DNA of 64,000 bases from positions 434,001 to 498,000 of the forward strand of contig NZ_BMXA01000002.1 of the NCBI RefSeq assembly GCF_014651515.1, read 5' to 3'. Within the stretch, counting starts at the first letter, position 1. Every line of letters begins with the position of its first letter. The notes beneath the pieces are model-generated. The model was not told the origin of the DNA, made no database searches, and saw only the letters and a list, made by a program, of their open reading frames with translations. A program made the translations under genes and the position numbers. Positions 16,819 through 25,313 of the stretch are shown one piece after another. The stretch comes from Arenicella chitinivorans. Its GTDB lineage: Bacteria; Pseudomonadota; Gammaproteobacteria; Arenicellales; Arenicellaceae.

Positions 16819-18026
16819 TGCGTGGATGCCTGGTTTGCATCGTTTTGACGTGCTTTTTTGTGGCCGCCAATGTGGATGCAGCGCGATTCAAGTCGCATGA
16901 GTTGACTGATCAAGATGCGGTGCTGGTGTTGGACGCCGACGATGCAACGCTGTTCGATTGGCGTAGTGAGCAGCCCCTGATTCCGGCCTCGCTGACCAAG
17001 TTAGTGACTGCGTATCTGGCAATGGAAAAGTGGGGAGCATCACATCAATTTAGAACCGCGTTTTACTACCAGGACCAAACTCTTTGGATACAAGGTTTTG
17101 GTGATCCATACCTGGTTTCTGAGGAAATCGAGCATATCGCCGCTGCTCTGGTTGCGCGGGAGGTCGCAGACGTCAAGACTATCCGAACCGACAGTCATTT
17201 CTTTGATCTTGAGGCAATTCCGGGGCGCAGTCGAGTTGATGACCCGTACAATGCACCGCTTGCCGCGTTGAGCGCTAACTTTAATACGGTAATGTTGCAG
17301 CGGCACGGTCAGCAGGTGGTGAGTGCTGAACCGCAGACACCATTAACTCCTCTGGCTGAGGCATTCGGTGCCAAAGTGGGTACCAAAGTCAGTCGAATCA
17401 ACTTGATCTCCGCACAGAATGCGCAACGCTATTTTGCCGAGCTTCTGGCTGCCAAAGCGGGTTGGTCATCGCCGAAAATCGAAGTTGATCAGCGCGTGCC
17501 GAGCGGCCTCAAAGCGGCCTACGTGCATGTCAACTCACGGAATCTGGCCGAGACTTTGCGCGGTGCACTCGAATACTCGAACAATGTGATTGCCAATCAC
17601 CTGTTTCTCAAGCTTGCGGAAACGCCAGAATCGCAGCAGGTGAGTTTTGAGGTGGCGGTTACTGCGGCAGAAACAAGGTTGAAAAGCCAGTTTGGTTGGT
17701 CGAACTTTGTTATGCGTGATGGCGCTGGTTTAACCCGCGACAATCGCTTTTCGGCGCGCCAGTTAGCGCAGATTTTAGGTGAGTTTCAAGTGCATCGTCA
17801 TTTGCTCAAACCGTATTTGACGCAACGAGATGACGTGCGTGTTTACGCTAAGACCGGTACGCTGGATGGGGTGCACAGCTTTGCCGGCTACATTGAATTA
17901 GATCAGCGGCCGCTGCGCTTTGTGTTCATTTTTAACCGTCCAATGCCGTACCAGTTTCGGCAGCATCTATTGCGTGATTTAGTGACCGCGTTGCAAGCCG
18001 GTACGTTGCGATCTGAGGTGCGCTGA
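16815..18026 (+). CDS. D-alanyl-D-alanine carboxypeptidase / endopeptidase, PBP4 (DacB, S13) family
   Basis: This 403-residue exported enzyme has a signal peptide ending VDAA (about 1-22), SLTK in PASLTKLVTA, YSNN in EYSNNVIANH (SxN motif) and KTG in YAKTGTLDGV. These three motifs and the insert between them fit family S13, which trims or cleaves peptidoglycan peptides in the periplasm. It is shorter than E. coli DacB (about 480) because the insert is reduced. ATGATG gives two adjacent starts. Overlap with rsmI and 2-bp spacing to the ABC transporter suggest an operon. Confidence 0.88.
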   Translation: MMRGCLVCIVLTCFFVAANVDAARFKSHELTDQDAVLVLDADDATLFDWRSEQPLIPASLTKLVTAYLAMEKWGASHQFRTAFYYQDQTLWIQGFGDPYLVSEEIEHIAAALVAREVADVKTIRTDSHFFDLEAIPGRSRVDDPYNAPLAALSANFNTVMLQRHGQQVVSAEPQTPLTPLAEAFGAKVGTKVSRINLISAQNAQRYFAELLAAKAGWSSPKIEVDQRVPSGLKAAYVHVNSRNLAETLRGALEYSNNVIANHLFLKLAETPESQQVSFEVAVTAAETRLKSQFGWSNFVMRDGAGLTRDNRFSARQLAQILGEFQVHRHLLKPYLTQRDDVRVYAKTGTLDGVHSFAGYIELDQRPLRFVFIFNRPMPYQFRQHLLRDLVTALQAGTLRSEVR

Positions 18027-18028
18027 TT

Positions 18029-19804
18029 ATGCGTGGAATGCGGCATACTGACGTGGTAGACCAAGTTGATTGGCGTAGCTTAAAGCAGCTTGTGCCTTAT
18101 TTACTTGAATTTCGTGGGCGCATTGTGCTGGCCTTGCTGTGCTTGATTGCCGCGAAGCTGGCGAGTGTTGGTTTGCCGTTTATTCTCAAACACATCGTGG
18201 ATCAGCTCAATGAAGACAATGCGGTCATTATCGTGCCGTTGGCTTTATTGATAGCCTATGGGATGGTGCGTTTTGCTAATGTGTTGTTCGGTGAGCTGCG
18301 CGATACCTTGTTTGGTCGAGTAACGGAACGCGCGATGCGTCGAGTCGGTCATCAGGTGTTTCGGCATTTGCATTCGCTTGATCTAGCCTACCACCTCAAT
18401 CGTCGTACTGGTGGCGTGTCACGGGATATCGAGCGTGGCGTGGCGGGTATCAGCTTCCTGATGCGATTCATGGTGTTCAATATAGTGCCAACTTTTATTG
18501 AGATAGGCATGATCGCAGTACTTTTGTTTTGGAACTATTCGGTCTGGTTTGCTGTGATTGTGCTGGTGTCGGTGGTGGCTTATGTCGGCTTTTCCGTTGT
18601 TGCCACCGAGTGGCGAACGGCCACAGTCCGCGCCATGAACCAGGCGGAAAGTCAGTCTAGCACGCGCGCTGTAGACAGTCTGCTGAACTTTGAAACCGTC
18701 AAATATTTTAATAATGAGGCGTTTGAAGCAGCGCGTTACGATGACAATCTGGCTGATTGGGAGCAGGCGCGGCGTCGTAACCGACTTACCTTGTTTGGAC
18801 TCAATGGTGGACAGTCAATGATTATTGCCTGTGCCGCTACTGCTGCCATGGTTCTTGCTGCGTATCGAGTCAGTGTTGGTGCGATGAGTATTGGTGATTT
18901 TGTATTGATCAATGCTCTGATGATGCAAATATTTGTCCCACTAAATTTTCTCGGTTTCGTTTATCGCGAGATGAAAGGAGCCATGGCAAATATTGATGCC
19001 ATGTTTGCCCTGCTGCGCGTCGACTCCGCGGTCCAGGACAGCGAGGGTGCCCCAGACTTGCAGGTGCAACGGGGTGAAATTCGGTTTTCAAAGGTGGCAT
19101 TTCATTACCATGCTGACCGCCCGATATTAAAGGGCATTAGCTTTACGGTTCCGGCCCGACAAAAAGTCGCAATCGTTGGCGGCAGCGGTTCCGGTAAGTC
19201 AACCATCATGAAATTACTGTTTCGGTTTTACGATCTAAATGCTGGCCAGATATGGATTGATGGTCAGGATATCTCTGAGGTGACTCAAGATAGCCTGCGA
19301 CGCGCGATTAGCGTGGTTCCACAGGACACGGTATTGTTCAATGCGAGTATTTACGAGAATATTCACTACGGAAATGTCAATGCCAGTCGAGAACAAGTTT
19401 GCGAGGCGATTCGCATGGCGTATTTGGATGAATTTATCGCCCAGTTGCCGGAAGGCGAAAACACGCAGGTCGGTGAACGCGGGCTTAAATTGTCGGGCGG
19501 CGAAAAGCAGCGCGTGGCGATTGCGCGCGCCATTTTGAAGCAGCCAAAGATTATGGTGTTTGATGAGGCGACCTCATCACTCGACAGTCGTTCGGAACAG
19601 CGAATTTTAGCGGCGATGCAGCGGGTGCGTGGCAGCTACACCAGCCTGGTGATCGCGCACCGTTTGTCTACCATCGTGGACGCAGACCAAATTATCGTGC
19701 TAGACCAAGGCGAGATAATAGAAACTGGAACACATGATCAATTGCTGGCGAATAAGGGCGCATATGCTGCGGCATGGCGACTGCAAAACAGTGAATTAGC
19801 ATGA
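18029..19804 (+). CDS. ABC transporter, fused permease/ATPase, ATM1/HMT1 type
   Basis: A 591-residue half-transporter with six transmembrane helices (about 30-310) and a C-terminal ATPase. Walker A is GGSGSGKST, the signature is LSGGEKQRVAIARAI, Walker B is IMVFDEATSSLD and the H-loop is IAHRLST. The membrane domain has NRRTGGVSRDIERGVAGISF and FNNEAFE, characteristic of Atm1-like exporters. These move glutathione-linked sulfur or metal conjugates in mitochondria and some bacteria. The substrate here is not shown by context. Confidence 0.88.
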   Translation: MRGMRHTDVVDQVDWRSLKQLVPYLLEFRGRIVLALLCLIAAKLASVGLPFILKHIVDQLNEDNAVIIVPLALLIAYGMVRFANVLFGELRDTLFGRVTERAMRRVGHQVFRHLHSLDLAYHLNRRTGGVSRDIERGVAGISFLMRFMVFNIVPTFIEIGMIAVLLFWNYSVWFAVIVLVSVVAYVGFSVVATEWRTATVRAMNQAESQSSTRAVDSLLNFETVKYFNNEAFEAARYDDNLADWEQARRRNRLTLFGLNGGQSMIIACAATAAMVLAAYRVSVGAMSIGDFVLINALMMQIFVPLNFLGFVYREMKGAMANIDAMFALLRVDSAVQDSEGAPDLQVQRGEIRFSKVAFHYHADRPILKGISFTVPARQKVAIVGGSGSGKSTIMKLLFRFYDLNAGQIWIDGQDISEVTQDSLRRAISVVPQDTVLFNASIYENIHYGNVNASREQVCEAIRMAYLDEFIAQLPEGENTQVGERGLKLSGGEKQRVAIARAILKQPKIMVFDEATSSLDSRSEQRILAAMQRVRGSYTSLVIAHRLSTIVDADQIIVLDQGEIIETGTHDQLLANKGAYAAAWRLQNSELA

Positions 19805-19871
19805 AGGGGGCCTGCTAAAGATGCCGACTCTGGTATCATAGCGCCGATTTCACCAACCGCGATATCGTGTT

Positions 19872-20960
19872 ATGTATTCCTTCGTTCGCCCGATTTTATT
19901 TCAGCTCGATCCCGAGCGTGCACATGACTTGACGCTGTCACAGCTGGCGACGATTTCGCGCTCACCCTGGATGACGCGGCAGCTGCATTCGTGTTTTGGG
20001 GCCAAAGTACCGTCATTGTCGGTGGAGTGTATGGGGCTGGAATTTCCCCACCCTGTCGGTCTGGCGGCGGGTCTCGACAAGTCGGCGCGTGCTCTACCCG
20101 CGTTGGCAGCGCTTGGGTTCAGTGGCGTCGAGATGGGGACCGTAACCCCCAAACCTCAGCCAGGCAATGATAAACCCAGAATGTTTCGGTTGCCGGAAGA
20201 CGAAGCCATCATCAACCGTATGGGTTTTAATAGTGGTGGCGTCGATGAGTTCGTGCAGAACTTGACGCGGCCTGAAATTCCTGTGGTAGCGGGGATCAAT
20301 ATTGGCAAAAACGCGTCCACTGAGATTGCCGATGCGCATTTCGACTACGTGAGCGCGATGCAGCGCGTATACGCTAGTGCCGACTACATTACCGTTAATA
20401 TTTCATCGCCCAACACGAAATCGTTGCGCGACCTACAAAATGAAGCATTTTTGGATGAGTTGCTGGGACATTTGATGGCAGCACGAGCCAAATGTGAGAA
20501 AGTGCACAAGCGACGTGTGCCCATTGCGCTGAAGGTCGCACCAGACCTAAGCGGAGATGAAATCGAGACCATTGCAGAACTCGTTGTGTCACACCAATTC
20601 GATGCCATAATCGCGACCAATACCACTGTGTCGAGACCGGATAGTTTGCGCAGTGTGCATGCGACTGAAATGGGTGGCTTAAGTGGTGCGCCGGTTAAAT
20701 CCATGGCTACCGAATGCATTCGCCGTTTTTATCCTTTACTGAATGGCAAAGTGCAAATAATCGGCGTTGGTGGAATAAAATCGGTGGATGATGCGTGGGA
20801 GAAGCTGTTGGCTGGTGCGGATTACCTGCAACTTTATACCCAATTCATCTACCAAGGGCCGGTTATGATTCGTGAGATCGTGAGTGGTTTATCTAAACGT
20901 GTTGCTGATCAGGGCTTCGACGATCTGCCGAGTGCCATGCACGCGCTGCGTGCAAAGTAG
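19872..20960 (+). CDS. pyrD: Dihydroorotate dehydrogenase (quinone), class 2
   Basis: This membrane-associated FMN enzyme oxidises dihydroorotate to orotate with ubiquinone in pyrimidine synthesis. The N-terminal helical quinone-tunnel extension (MYSFVRPILFQLDPERAHDL) marks class 2. VGLAAGLDKSARALPALAAL, NRMGFNSGGVD, INIGKNAST, VNISSPNTKSLRDLQ (with the catalytic Ser region) and GVGGIKSVDDAWEKL are conserved. 362 residues is normal length. Confidence 0.96.
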   Translation: MYSFVRPILFQLDPERAHDLTLSQLATISRSPWMTRQLHSCFGAKVPSLSVECMGLEFPHPVGLAAGLDKSARALPALAALGFSGVEMGTVTPKPQPGNDKPRMFRLPEDEAIINRMGFNSGGVDEFVQNLTRPEIPVVAGINIGKNASTEIADAHFDYVSAMQRVYASADYITVNISSPNTKSLRDLQNEAFLDELLGHLMAARAKCEKVHKRRVPIALKVAPDLSGDEIETIAELVVSHQFDAIIATNTTVSRPDSLRSVHATEMGGLSGAPVKSMATECIRRFYPLLNGKVQIIGVGGIKSVDDAWEKLLAGADYLQLYTQFIYQGPVMIREIVSGLSKRVADQGFDDLPSAMHALRAK

Positions 20961-20997
20961 TAATTGGCCTGAATTTACTCAATTCGTTGTGATTCTT

Positions 20998-21026
20998 TTG
21001 CTAAACCTCGCTGGTTTGAGTAGACT
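20998..21026 (+). promoter_or_regulatory. Promoter of rnpB
   Basis: TTGCTA, a 17-bp spacer and TAGACT. The -10 ends seven bases before the predicted 5' end of RNase P RNA at 21033, exactly where a transcript should begin. Each hexamer matches consensus at 4 of 6 positions. Confidence 0.65.
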
Positions 21027-21032
21027 GCGCGC

Positions 21033-21400
21033 GAAGTTAGCCGGACAGTCGCCGCCTGTTATGCAGGGGGAGGAAAGTCCGGGCTCCACAGGGCAGGGTG
21101 CCAGATAACGTCTGGGCGGCGTGAGCCGACGGCCAGTGCAACAGAAAGATACCGCTTCCACACAAGGTGGTGTTCGTTAATTCGGGCAGTGCCTGGAAGT
21201 AAGGGTGAAATGGTGTGGTAAGAGCGCACCGCGCGAGTGGTAACATGAGCGGCAAGGTAAACCCCACTCGGAGCAAGACCAAATAGGTGTCCAGATGGCG
21301 CGGCCCGCGTTGGACACGGGTAGGTTGCTTGAGGCGTGCAGCGATGTGCGCCCTAGATGAATGACTGTCCTCGACAGAACCCGGCTTACAGGCTAACTTC
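21033..21400 (+). ncRNA. rnpB: RNase P RNA, bacterial type A
   Basis: The terminal helix P1 is visible as GAAGTTAGCC at the 5' end and GGCTAACTTC at the 3' end. Inside are the universally conserved GAGGAAAGTCCGGGCTCC, ACAGAAAGATACCGC, GGTAAGAGCGCACCG and GGTAAACCCC blocks, and the 3' ACAGAACCCGGCTTAC. This is the catalytic RNA that matures tRNA 5' ends. Its 368 nt are normal. It stands alone between pyrD and the dcw operon. Confidence 0.97.
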
Positions 21401-21661
21401 TTTATCGTCTATTCGGATGAAATCGTGGTTTTGGATCTCGGTTTCATCGAGTAGGCGAGAACATACGAGTATCGGGGTAATAACAAAACCGTAATTATCG
21501 TCGTAATACACAATTTTTGGTTAATATGCCTAAAAATTAATCAATCAAAAATAAAATCTTGCCACATCAAGTTAAAGTAACACTTTAACTTATCAGTTTA
21601 AGTCGCCATGGAATGTGCGCTAACTTACTGAAAGAAAAAGGTTTTCCTGATCATTTATCCC
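21401..21661. other. AT-rich intergenic stretch between rnpB and the mraZ promoter
   Basis: No coding frame with a start signal is seen. A weak imperfect hairpin may lie just after rnpB (GATGAAA near 21417 with TTTCATC near 21441), but no T run follows, so I do not call a terminator. A perfect inverted repeat at 21570-21590 is listed separately. Confidence 0.5.
21570..21590. repeat. Perfect 9-bp inverted repeat with 3-base spacer
   Basis: Arms AGTTAAAGT and ACTTTAACT flank AAC. A partial third copy, AGTTTAAGT, follows at 21595. It sits about 70-90 bp upstream of the mraZ -35 box. It has the shape of a dimeric repressor site rather than a terminator, because the stem is AT-rich and has no T run. 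Confidence 0.55.
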
Positions 21662-21690
21662 TTGACAGTCATGTCTGCGTCGTAGATAGT
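21662..21690 (+). promoter_or_regulatory. Probable promoter of the dcw operon (Pmra)
   Basis: TTGACA at 21662-21667, a 17-bp spacer and GATAGT at 21685-21690. A start near 21697 would give a 100-base leader that begins within the MraZ repeats. Confidence 0.6.
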
Positions 21691-21723
21691 GGCGAAATGT
21701 GGGTAATTGTGGGGTTTTGTGGA
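21689..21723 (+). promoter_or_regulatory. MraZ operator, four GTGGN repeats at 10-bp spacing
   Basis: GTGGC at 21689, GTGGG at 21699, GTGGG at 21709 and GTGGA at 21719 recur every 10 bp. MraZ is known to bind three or four direct repeats of TGGGN separated by 5 bp and so repress its own operon. The array overlaps the -10 end and the expected transcription start, which fits autorepression. Confidence 0.85.
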
Positions 21724-21799
21724 TGAAATTGCCCAAATCCTGACCCAAAATTAGAAAAACGAAACAGAGAACCAATCAACAGGCGAGAACTATTTAGTC

Positions 21800-22255
21800 G
21801 TGGCCAGAGGCAGTAACCATCTGAGTTTGGATGCCAAGGGGCGGATGTCTATTCCGACCCGGCATCGTGACGCCCTACGTGGGGAGTCCGAGGGTGCGCT
21901 CGTGGTAACGATTAGTCCGAGTGATCGTTGTTTGTTGTTGTATCGATTGGAAGACTGGGAGCAGGTGGAGCGAAAGCTGACGGCGTTGCCGACCTTGAAT
22001 GCCCAGACGCGCCAATTGAAACGCATGTTGATTGGGCATGCTGACGACTGTGTGATGGATTCGAGTGGACGCATTCTGCTGCCACCGCAGTTGCGAGAAT
22101 TTGCAGGTATTGATCGAAAAGCGGTCTTGGTTGGGCAAGGCGACAAGTATGAGATTTGGGATGAGGCGCACTGGGTAGCGCAACGAGATTCCATGTTGTC
22201 AGTAGAGCTCGACGAATCGGCATTGCCGGCCGAGCTTGAATCACTCTCTTTTTAG
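21800..22255 (+). CDS. mraZ: Transcriptional regulator MraZ
   Basis: 151 residues with two tandem AbrB-like SpoVT/MraZ domains: LSLDAKGRMSIPTRHRDAL in the first and MDSSGRILLPPQLREFAGI in the second. It forms a ring that binds the repeat array just upstream and represses the dcw operon. The start is a GTG at 21800 (MARGSNHLSLD), preceded by AGGCGAG. It is the first gene of the operon, 8 bp before rsmH. Confidence 0.95.
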   Translation: MARGSNHLSLDAKGRMSIPTRHRDALRGESEGALVVTISPSDRCLLLYRLEDWEQVERKLTALPTLNAQTRQLKRMLIGHADDCVMDSSGRILLPPQLREFAGIDRKAVLVGQGDKYEIWDEAHWVAQRDSMLSVELDESALPAELESLSF

Positions 22256-22263
22256 AGCGCGCC

Positions 22264-23226
22264 ATGACTCCGGTTGAAGAACATATCCCTGTCCTGAAGC
22301 GAGAGGCTCTCTCCGCGTTGAACGTGCGCCCGTCTGGCGTCTACATCGATGCCACGCTCGGTCGTGGCGGGCATGCGCGTGCCATTCTAGAACAATTAGG
22401 TCCCGAAGGTCGTTTGATTGGGTTTGATCGCGATTTACGTGCGGTTGAGCTGGGGCGTGCCACGTTCGCGGACGATAAGCGTGTCAGCATCGTGCACTGT
22501 GAGTTTGCGCGTATGCAGCATAAAATTAAGCAGTTTTCGGATATTAGTGGTATCGACGGTGTCTTGATGGATCTGGGTGTTTCATCGCCACAACTCGATC
22601 AGGCCGAGCGCGGCTTCAGCTTTCTGCGCGATGGCGCGCTGGATATGCGTATGGACACCACGCAGGGTGAGTCGGCCGCAGACTGGTTGGCACGGGTTGA
22701 TGAGCGTGATTTGATGATGGTGCTGTTTGATCTGGGGGAAGAACGGTTTGCGCGTCGTATTGCGCACGCGATCGTGGAGCAGCGCGCAGAAACTCCGATT
22801 ACGACCACACATCAATTGGCGGATATTGTTGCTCAAGCAATCCCGAAAAAGGACAAGCATAAACATCCAGCAACACGAAGCTTTCAGGCCATACGCCTGC
22901 ATGTGAATCAGGAATTAGCACAGGTCAGTGATGTTTTGCCGCAGACGGTTGAACTGCTCAATGAGGGCGGTCGCTTGGCGGTGATCAGCTTTCACTCGTT
23001 GGAAGACAGGATCGTGAAGCGCTTTATTCGAGATTTATCGACGCCAAACTTACCGCCAAAGAATATTCCAGTGAGCGCGGACATGTATCGTACGCCCCTA
23101 AAGCAGATTGGCAAGCCTATCAAGCCAAGTGCGGAAGAGGTTGCGCGCAATGTGCGTGCTCGAAGTGCCGTGTTGCGTGTTGCGGAACGTACGGATGTGC
23201 CCTACGCAGGAGGTGCGCATGCGTGA
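22264..23226 (+). CDS. rsmH: 16S rRNA N4-methyltransferase (C1402)
   Basis: This SAM methyltransferase acts on the same nucleotide, C1402, as RsmI elsewhere in the window. HIPVLKREALSALNVRPSGV, DATLGRGGHARAILEQL, GVLMDLGVSSPQLDQAERGF, and VISFHSLEDRIVKRFIRD are all family motifs. 320 residues is normal. It overlaps ftsL by 8 bases. Confidence 0.96.
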   Translation: MTPVEEHIPVLKREALSALNVRPSGVYIDATLGRGGHARAILEQLGPEGRLIGFDRDLRAVELGRATFADDKRVSIVHCEFARMQHKIKQFSDISGIDGVLMDLGVSSPQLDQAERGFSFLRDGALDMRMDTTQGESAADWLARVDERDLMMVLFDLGEERFARRIAHAIVEQRAETPITTTHQLADIVAQAIPKKDKHKHPATRSFQAIRLHVNQELAQVSDVLPQTVELLNEGGRLAVISFHSLEDRIVKRFIRDLSTPNLPPKNIPVSADMYRTPLKQIGKPIKPSAEEVARNVRARSAVLRVAERTDVPYAGGAHA

Positions 23227-23518
23227 CAGTGTGATGTGGTTTTTGATTACCAGTGTGGTGGTAAGTGCTTTATTTGTCGTCAATGTGCGCCATGAGCATC
23301 GCATTGCGTATGTGGCATTTCAAACCGAACAGGCGCGCCGTGATGCGCTGGATGACGAGTGGGGTCAGTTGTTGGTCGAAGAAAGCCTGTGGGCATTTCC
23401 GCATCGGATCGAGCGTGATGCGAGCAGGTCACTATCGATGCGCGCTCCCAATAAAGACGAGATAAAATTTGTTGGCATAAACGCCCGTGCTAGCGAGGTG
23501 CAAGATGGCACGCGGTAA
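23219..23518 (+). CDS. ftsL: Cell division protein FtsL
   Basis: This 99-residue bitopic membrane protein has a short cytoplasmic N terminus, one transmembrane helix (MWFLITSVVVSALFVVNVRH) and a periplasmic coiled-coil-like segment (EQARRDALDDEWGQLLVEES). It joins FtsB and FtsQ and helps activate FtsWI. The start at 23219 has an AGGAGG ribosome site inside rsmH. The downstream overlap with ftsI is 14 bases. Confidence 0.92.
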   Translation: MRDSVMWFLITSVVVSALFVVNVRHEHRIAYVAFQTEQARRDALDDEWGQLLVEESLWAFPHRIERDASRSLSMRAPNKDEIKFVGINARASEVQDGTR

Positions 23519-25313
23519 AGCAAATCAAACCACTGATCGTCGCAGCCAAAAAGAAGTTGTGGTCCCGGTGTCGACCTGGCGCTATCGGGTGGTCGGGCTC
23601 GTGTTTGGGACAATCTTTGTCACCTTTGCTGTGCGCGCTGTCCACTTACAGGTCATCGATAATGATTACCTTCAGTCGGAGGGCGATGCGCGATATCTGC
23701 GCGTACAAAAAGAAGAGCCGACACGCGGCATGATACTGGATCGTAATAATCAGCCGTTAGCGATCAGTACGCCGGTCGATTCAATCTGGATGCATCCGAC
23801 AACAATTTTGCGCCAGCAAAACGAGTACTCGTACGAAAAGCTAACGAGCTTATTAGGCATCTCTCGTAATGAGTTGCTGGCGCGTGCTGAAAAAGCCAAA
23901 GCCAAAGAGTTTAGTTATCTCAAGCGGCAAATCTCGCCGCAGCTAGCCAACCAGATATTGGCGCTCGACGTGCCCGGGATAAATTCGGTGCGTGAATACA
24001 AGCGCTACTATCCGGCGGGGCCCGTATTGGGTCACGTGCTTGGATTTACCAATATCGACAATGAAGGTCAAGAGGGACTGGAACTCTCATTTAATGAGTC
24101 ACTTAAGGGGCAGCCCGGACGCACGCATGTGTTACATGATCGAGTAGGACATGTTGTTGAATATGTTGAACAGTTGAGTCAGGTGCAGCACGGTGAAGAT
24201 ATCAAACTGAGTATCGATGCGCGTATCCAGTACTTGGCTTATCGTCATCTGCAAGCAGCGGTCAAAAAACACAACGCCGCATCAGCTTCGTTAGTGGCGT
24301 TGGACGCAAAAACCGGTGAGATTCTGGCCATGGTAAGCATGCCGGACTTTAACCCCAATGATCGCGCGGAACTTAAAAGTACGCGATTCAGGAATCGCTC
24401 GATTACTGACTCTTTCGAGCCGGGGTCTACAGTCAAACCGTTCACGGTGGCGATGGCACTGGAGGAGGGCGTGATCGAGCCGCAGTCAATCATTGATGCG
24501 GAGCAGGGTTTCTTTTATATCGGCCGCAGCCGGATTAACGACACAAAAGCGCTGGGTGAGATTACGGTGAGTGATGTGATCAAACGAAGCAGTAATATTG
24601 GTGCGGCCAAAATCGCAATGAAGTTACCTGCGCGTGATCTATACGACACCTACCGTGCACTGGGGTTTGGGCAAACGAATCAATTGAAGTTGCCCGGTGA
24701 GCAGCGCGGTATCCTCGCGAAGCGTAAAAAGTGGCGACCGATAGAGCACGCGACCATGTCTTATGGATATGGTCTGTCGGTGAACACCTTGCAATTAGCG
24801 CGCAGCTATATCGCGTTAGCAAACGATGGCGTGATTTTGCCCGTTACCTTGAGTCCACTTGAAGAGCCACCCGAGGGCGAGCGTGTGTTCAGTAAAGGTG
24901 TTGTGGATCAAGTGGCGCTGATGTTGGAAGCTGCAGTGAGTGACAGTGGTACGGCACCGCAGGCGCGTGTCGATCAGTACCGCGTAGGCGGTAAAACCGG
25001 AACTGCACACAAGGTATTGAACGGTCGATACCAAGATGACGCCTACATGTCTCTGTTCGCTGGGTTTGCGCCCATCAGCGACCCTGAGGTGGTGTTGGTG
25101 GTAGCGATTGATGATCCGCGAGGCGTAGACTACTACGGGGGCTTGGTCGCCGCGCCAGTGTTTTCGGCGGTCATGGCCGGCGCGCTGCGGTTCCGCGATG
25201 TGCCGCCCGATGCGCTTGAGTCAGAGCAGAAAGAGCCTGCAAAGCTAATGATTGCAAGACCAACCGCGTCCATGAGTCGTGCCTCGCAATTGCAAAGCGG
25301 AGGGGCAGGATGA
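23505..25313 (+). CDS. ftsI: Peptidoglycan D,D-transpeptidase FtsI (PBP3)
   Basis: This septal class B penicillin-binding protein of 602 residues has a short basic N terminus and one transmembrane helix (about 27-47). A pedestal domain starts at PTRGMILDRNNQPLAIS. The transpeptidase domain has STVK in EPGSTVKPF, SSN in KRSSNIGAAK and KTG in GGKTGTAHKV. It works with FtsW. The start is the ATG at 23505 (MARGKANQ) inside ftsL. The stop overlaps murE by four bases. Confidence 0.96.
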   Translation: MARGKANQTTDRRSQKEVVVPVSTWRYRVVGLVFGTIFVTFAVRAVHLQVIDNDYLQSEGDARYLRVQKEEPTRGMILDRNNQPLAISTPVDSIWMHPTTILRQQNEYSYEKLTSLLGISRNELLARAEKAKAKEFSYLKRQISPQLANQILALDVPGINSVREYKRYYPAGPVLGHVLGFTNIDNEGQEGLELSFNESLKGQPGRTHVLHDRVGHVVEYVEQLSQVQHGEDIKLSIDARIQYLAYRHLQAAVKKHNAASASLVALDAKTGEILAMVSMPDFNPNDRAELKSTRFRNRSITDSFEPGSTVKPFTVAMALEEGVIEPQSIIDAEQGFFYIGRSRINDTKALGEITVSDVIKRSSNIGAAKIAMKLPARDLYDTYRALGFGQTNQLKLPGEQRGILAKRKKWRPIEHATMSYGYGLSVNTLQLARSYIALANDGVILPVTLSPLEEPPEGERVFSKGVVDQVALMLEAAVSDSGTAPQARVDQYRVGGKTGTAHKVLNGRYQDDAYMSLFAGFAPISDPEVVLVVAIDDPRGVDYYGGLVAAPVFSAVMAGALRFRDVPPDALESEQKEPAKLMIARPTASMSRASQLQSGGAG

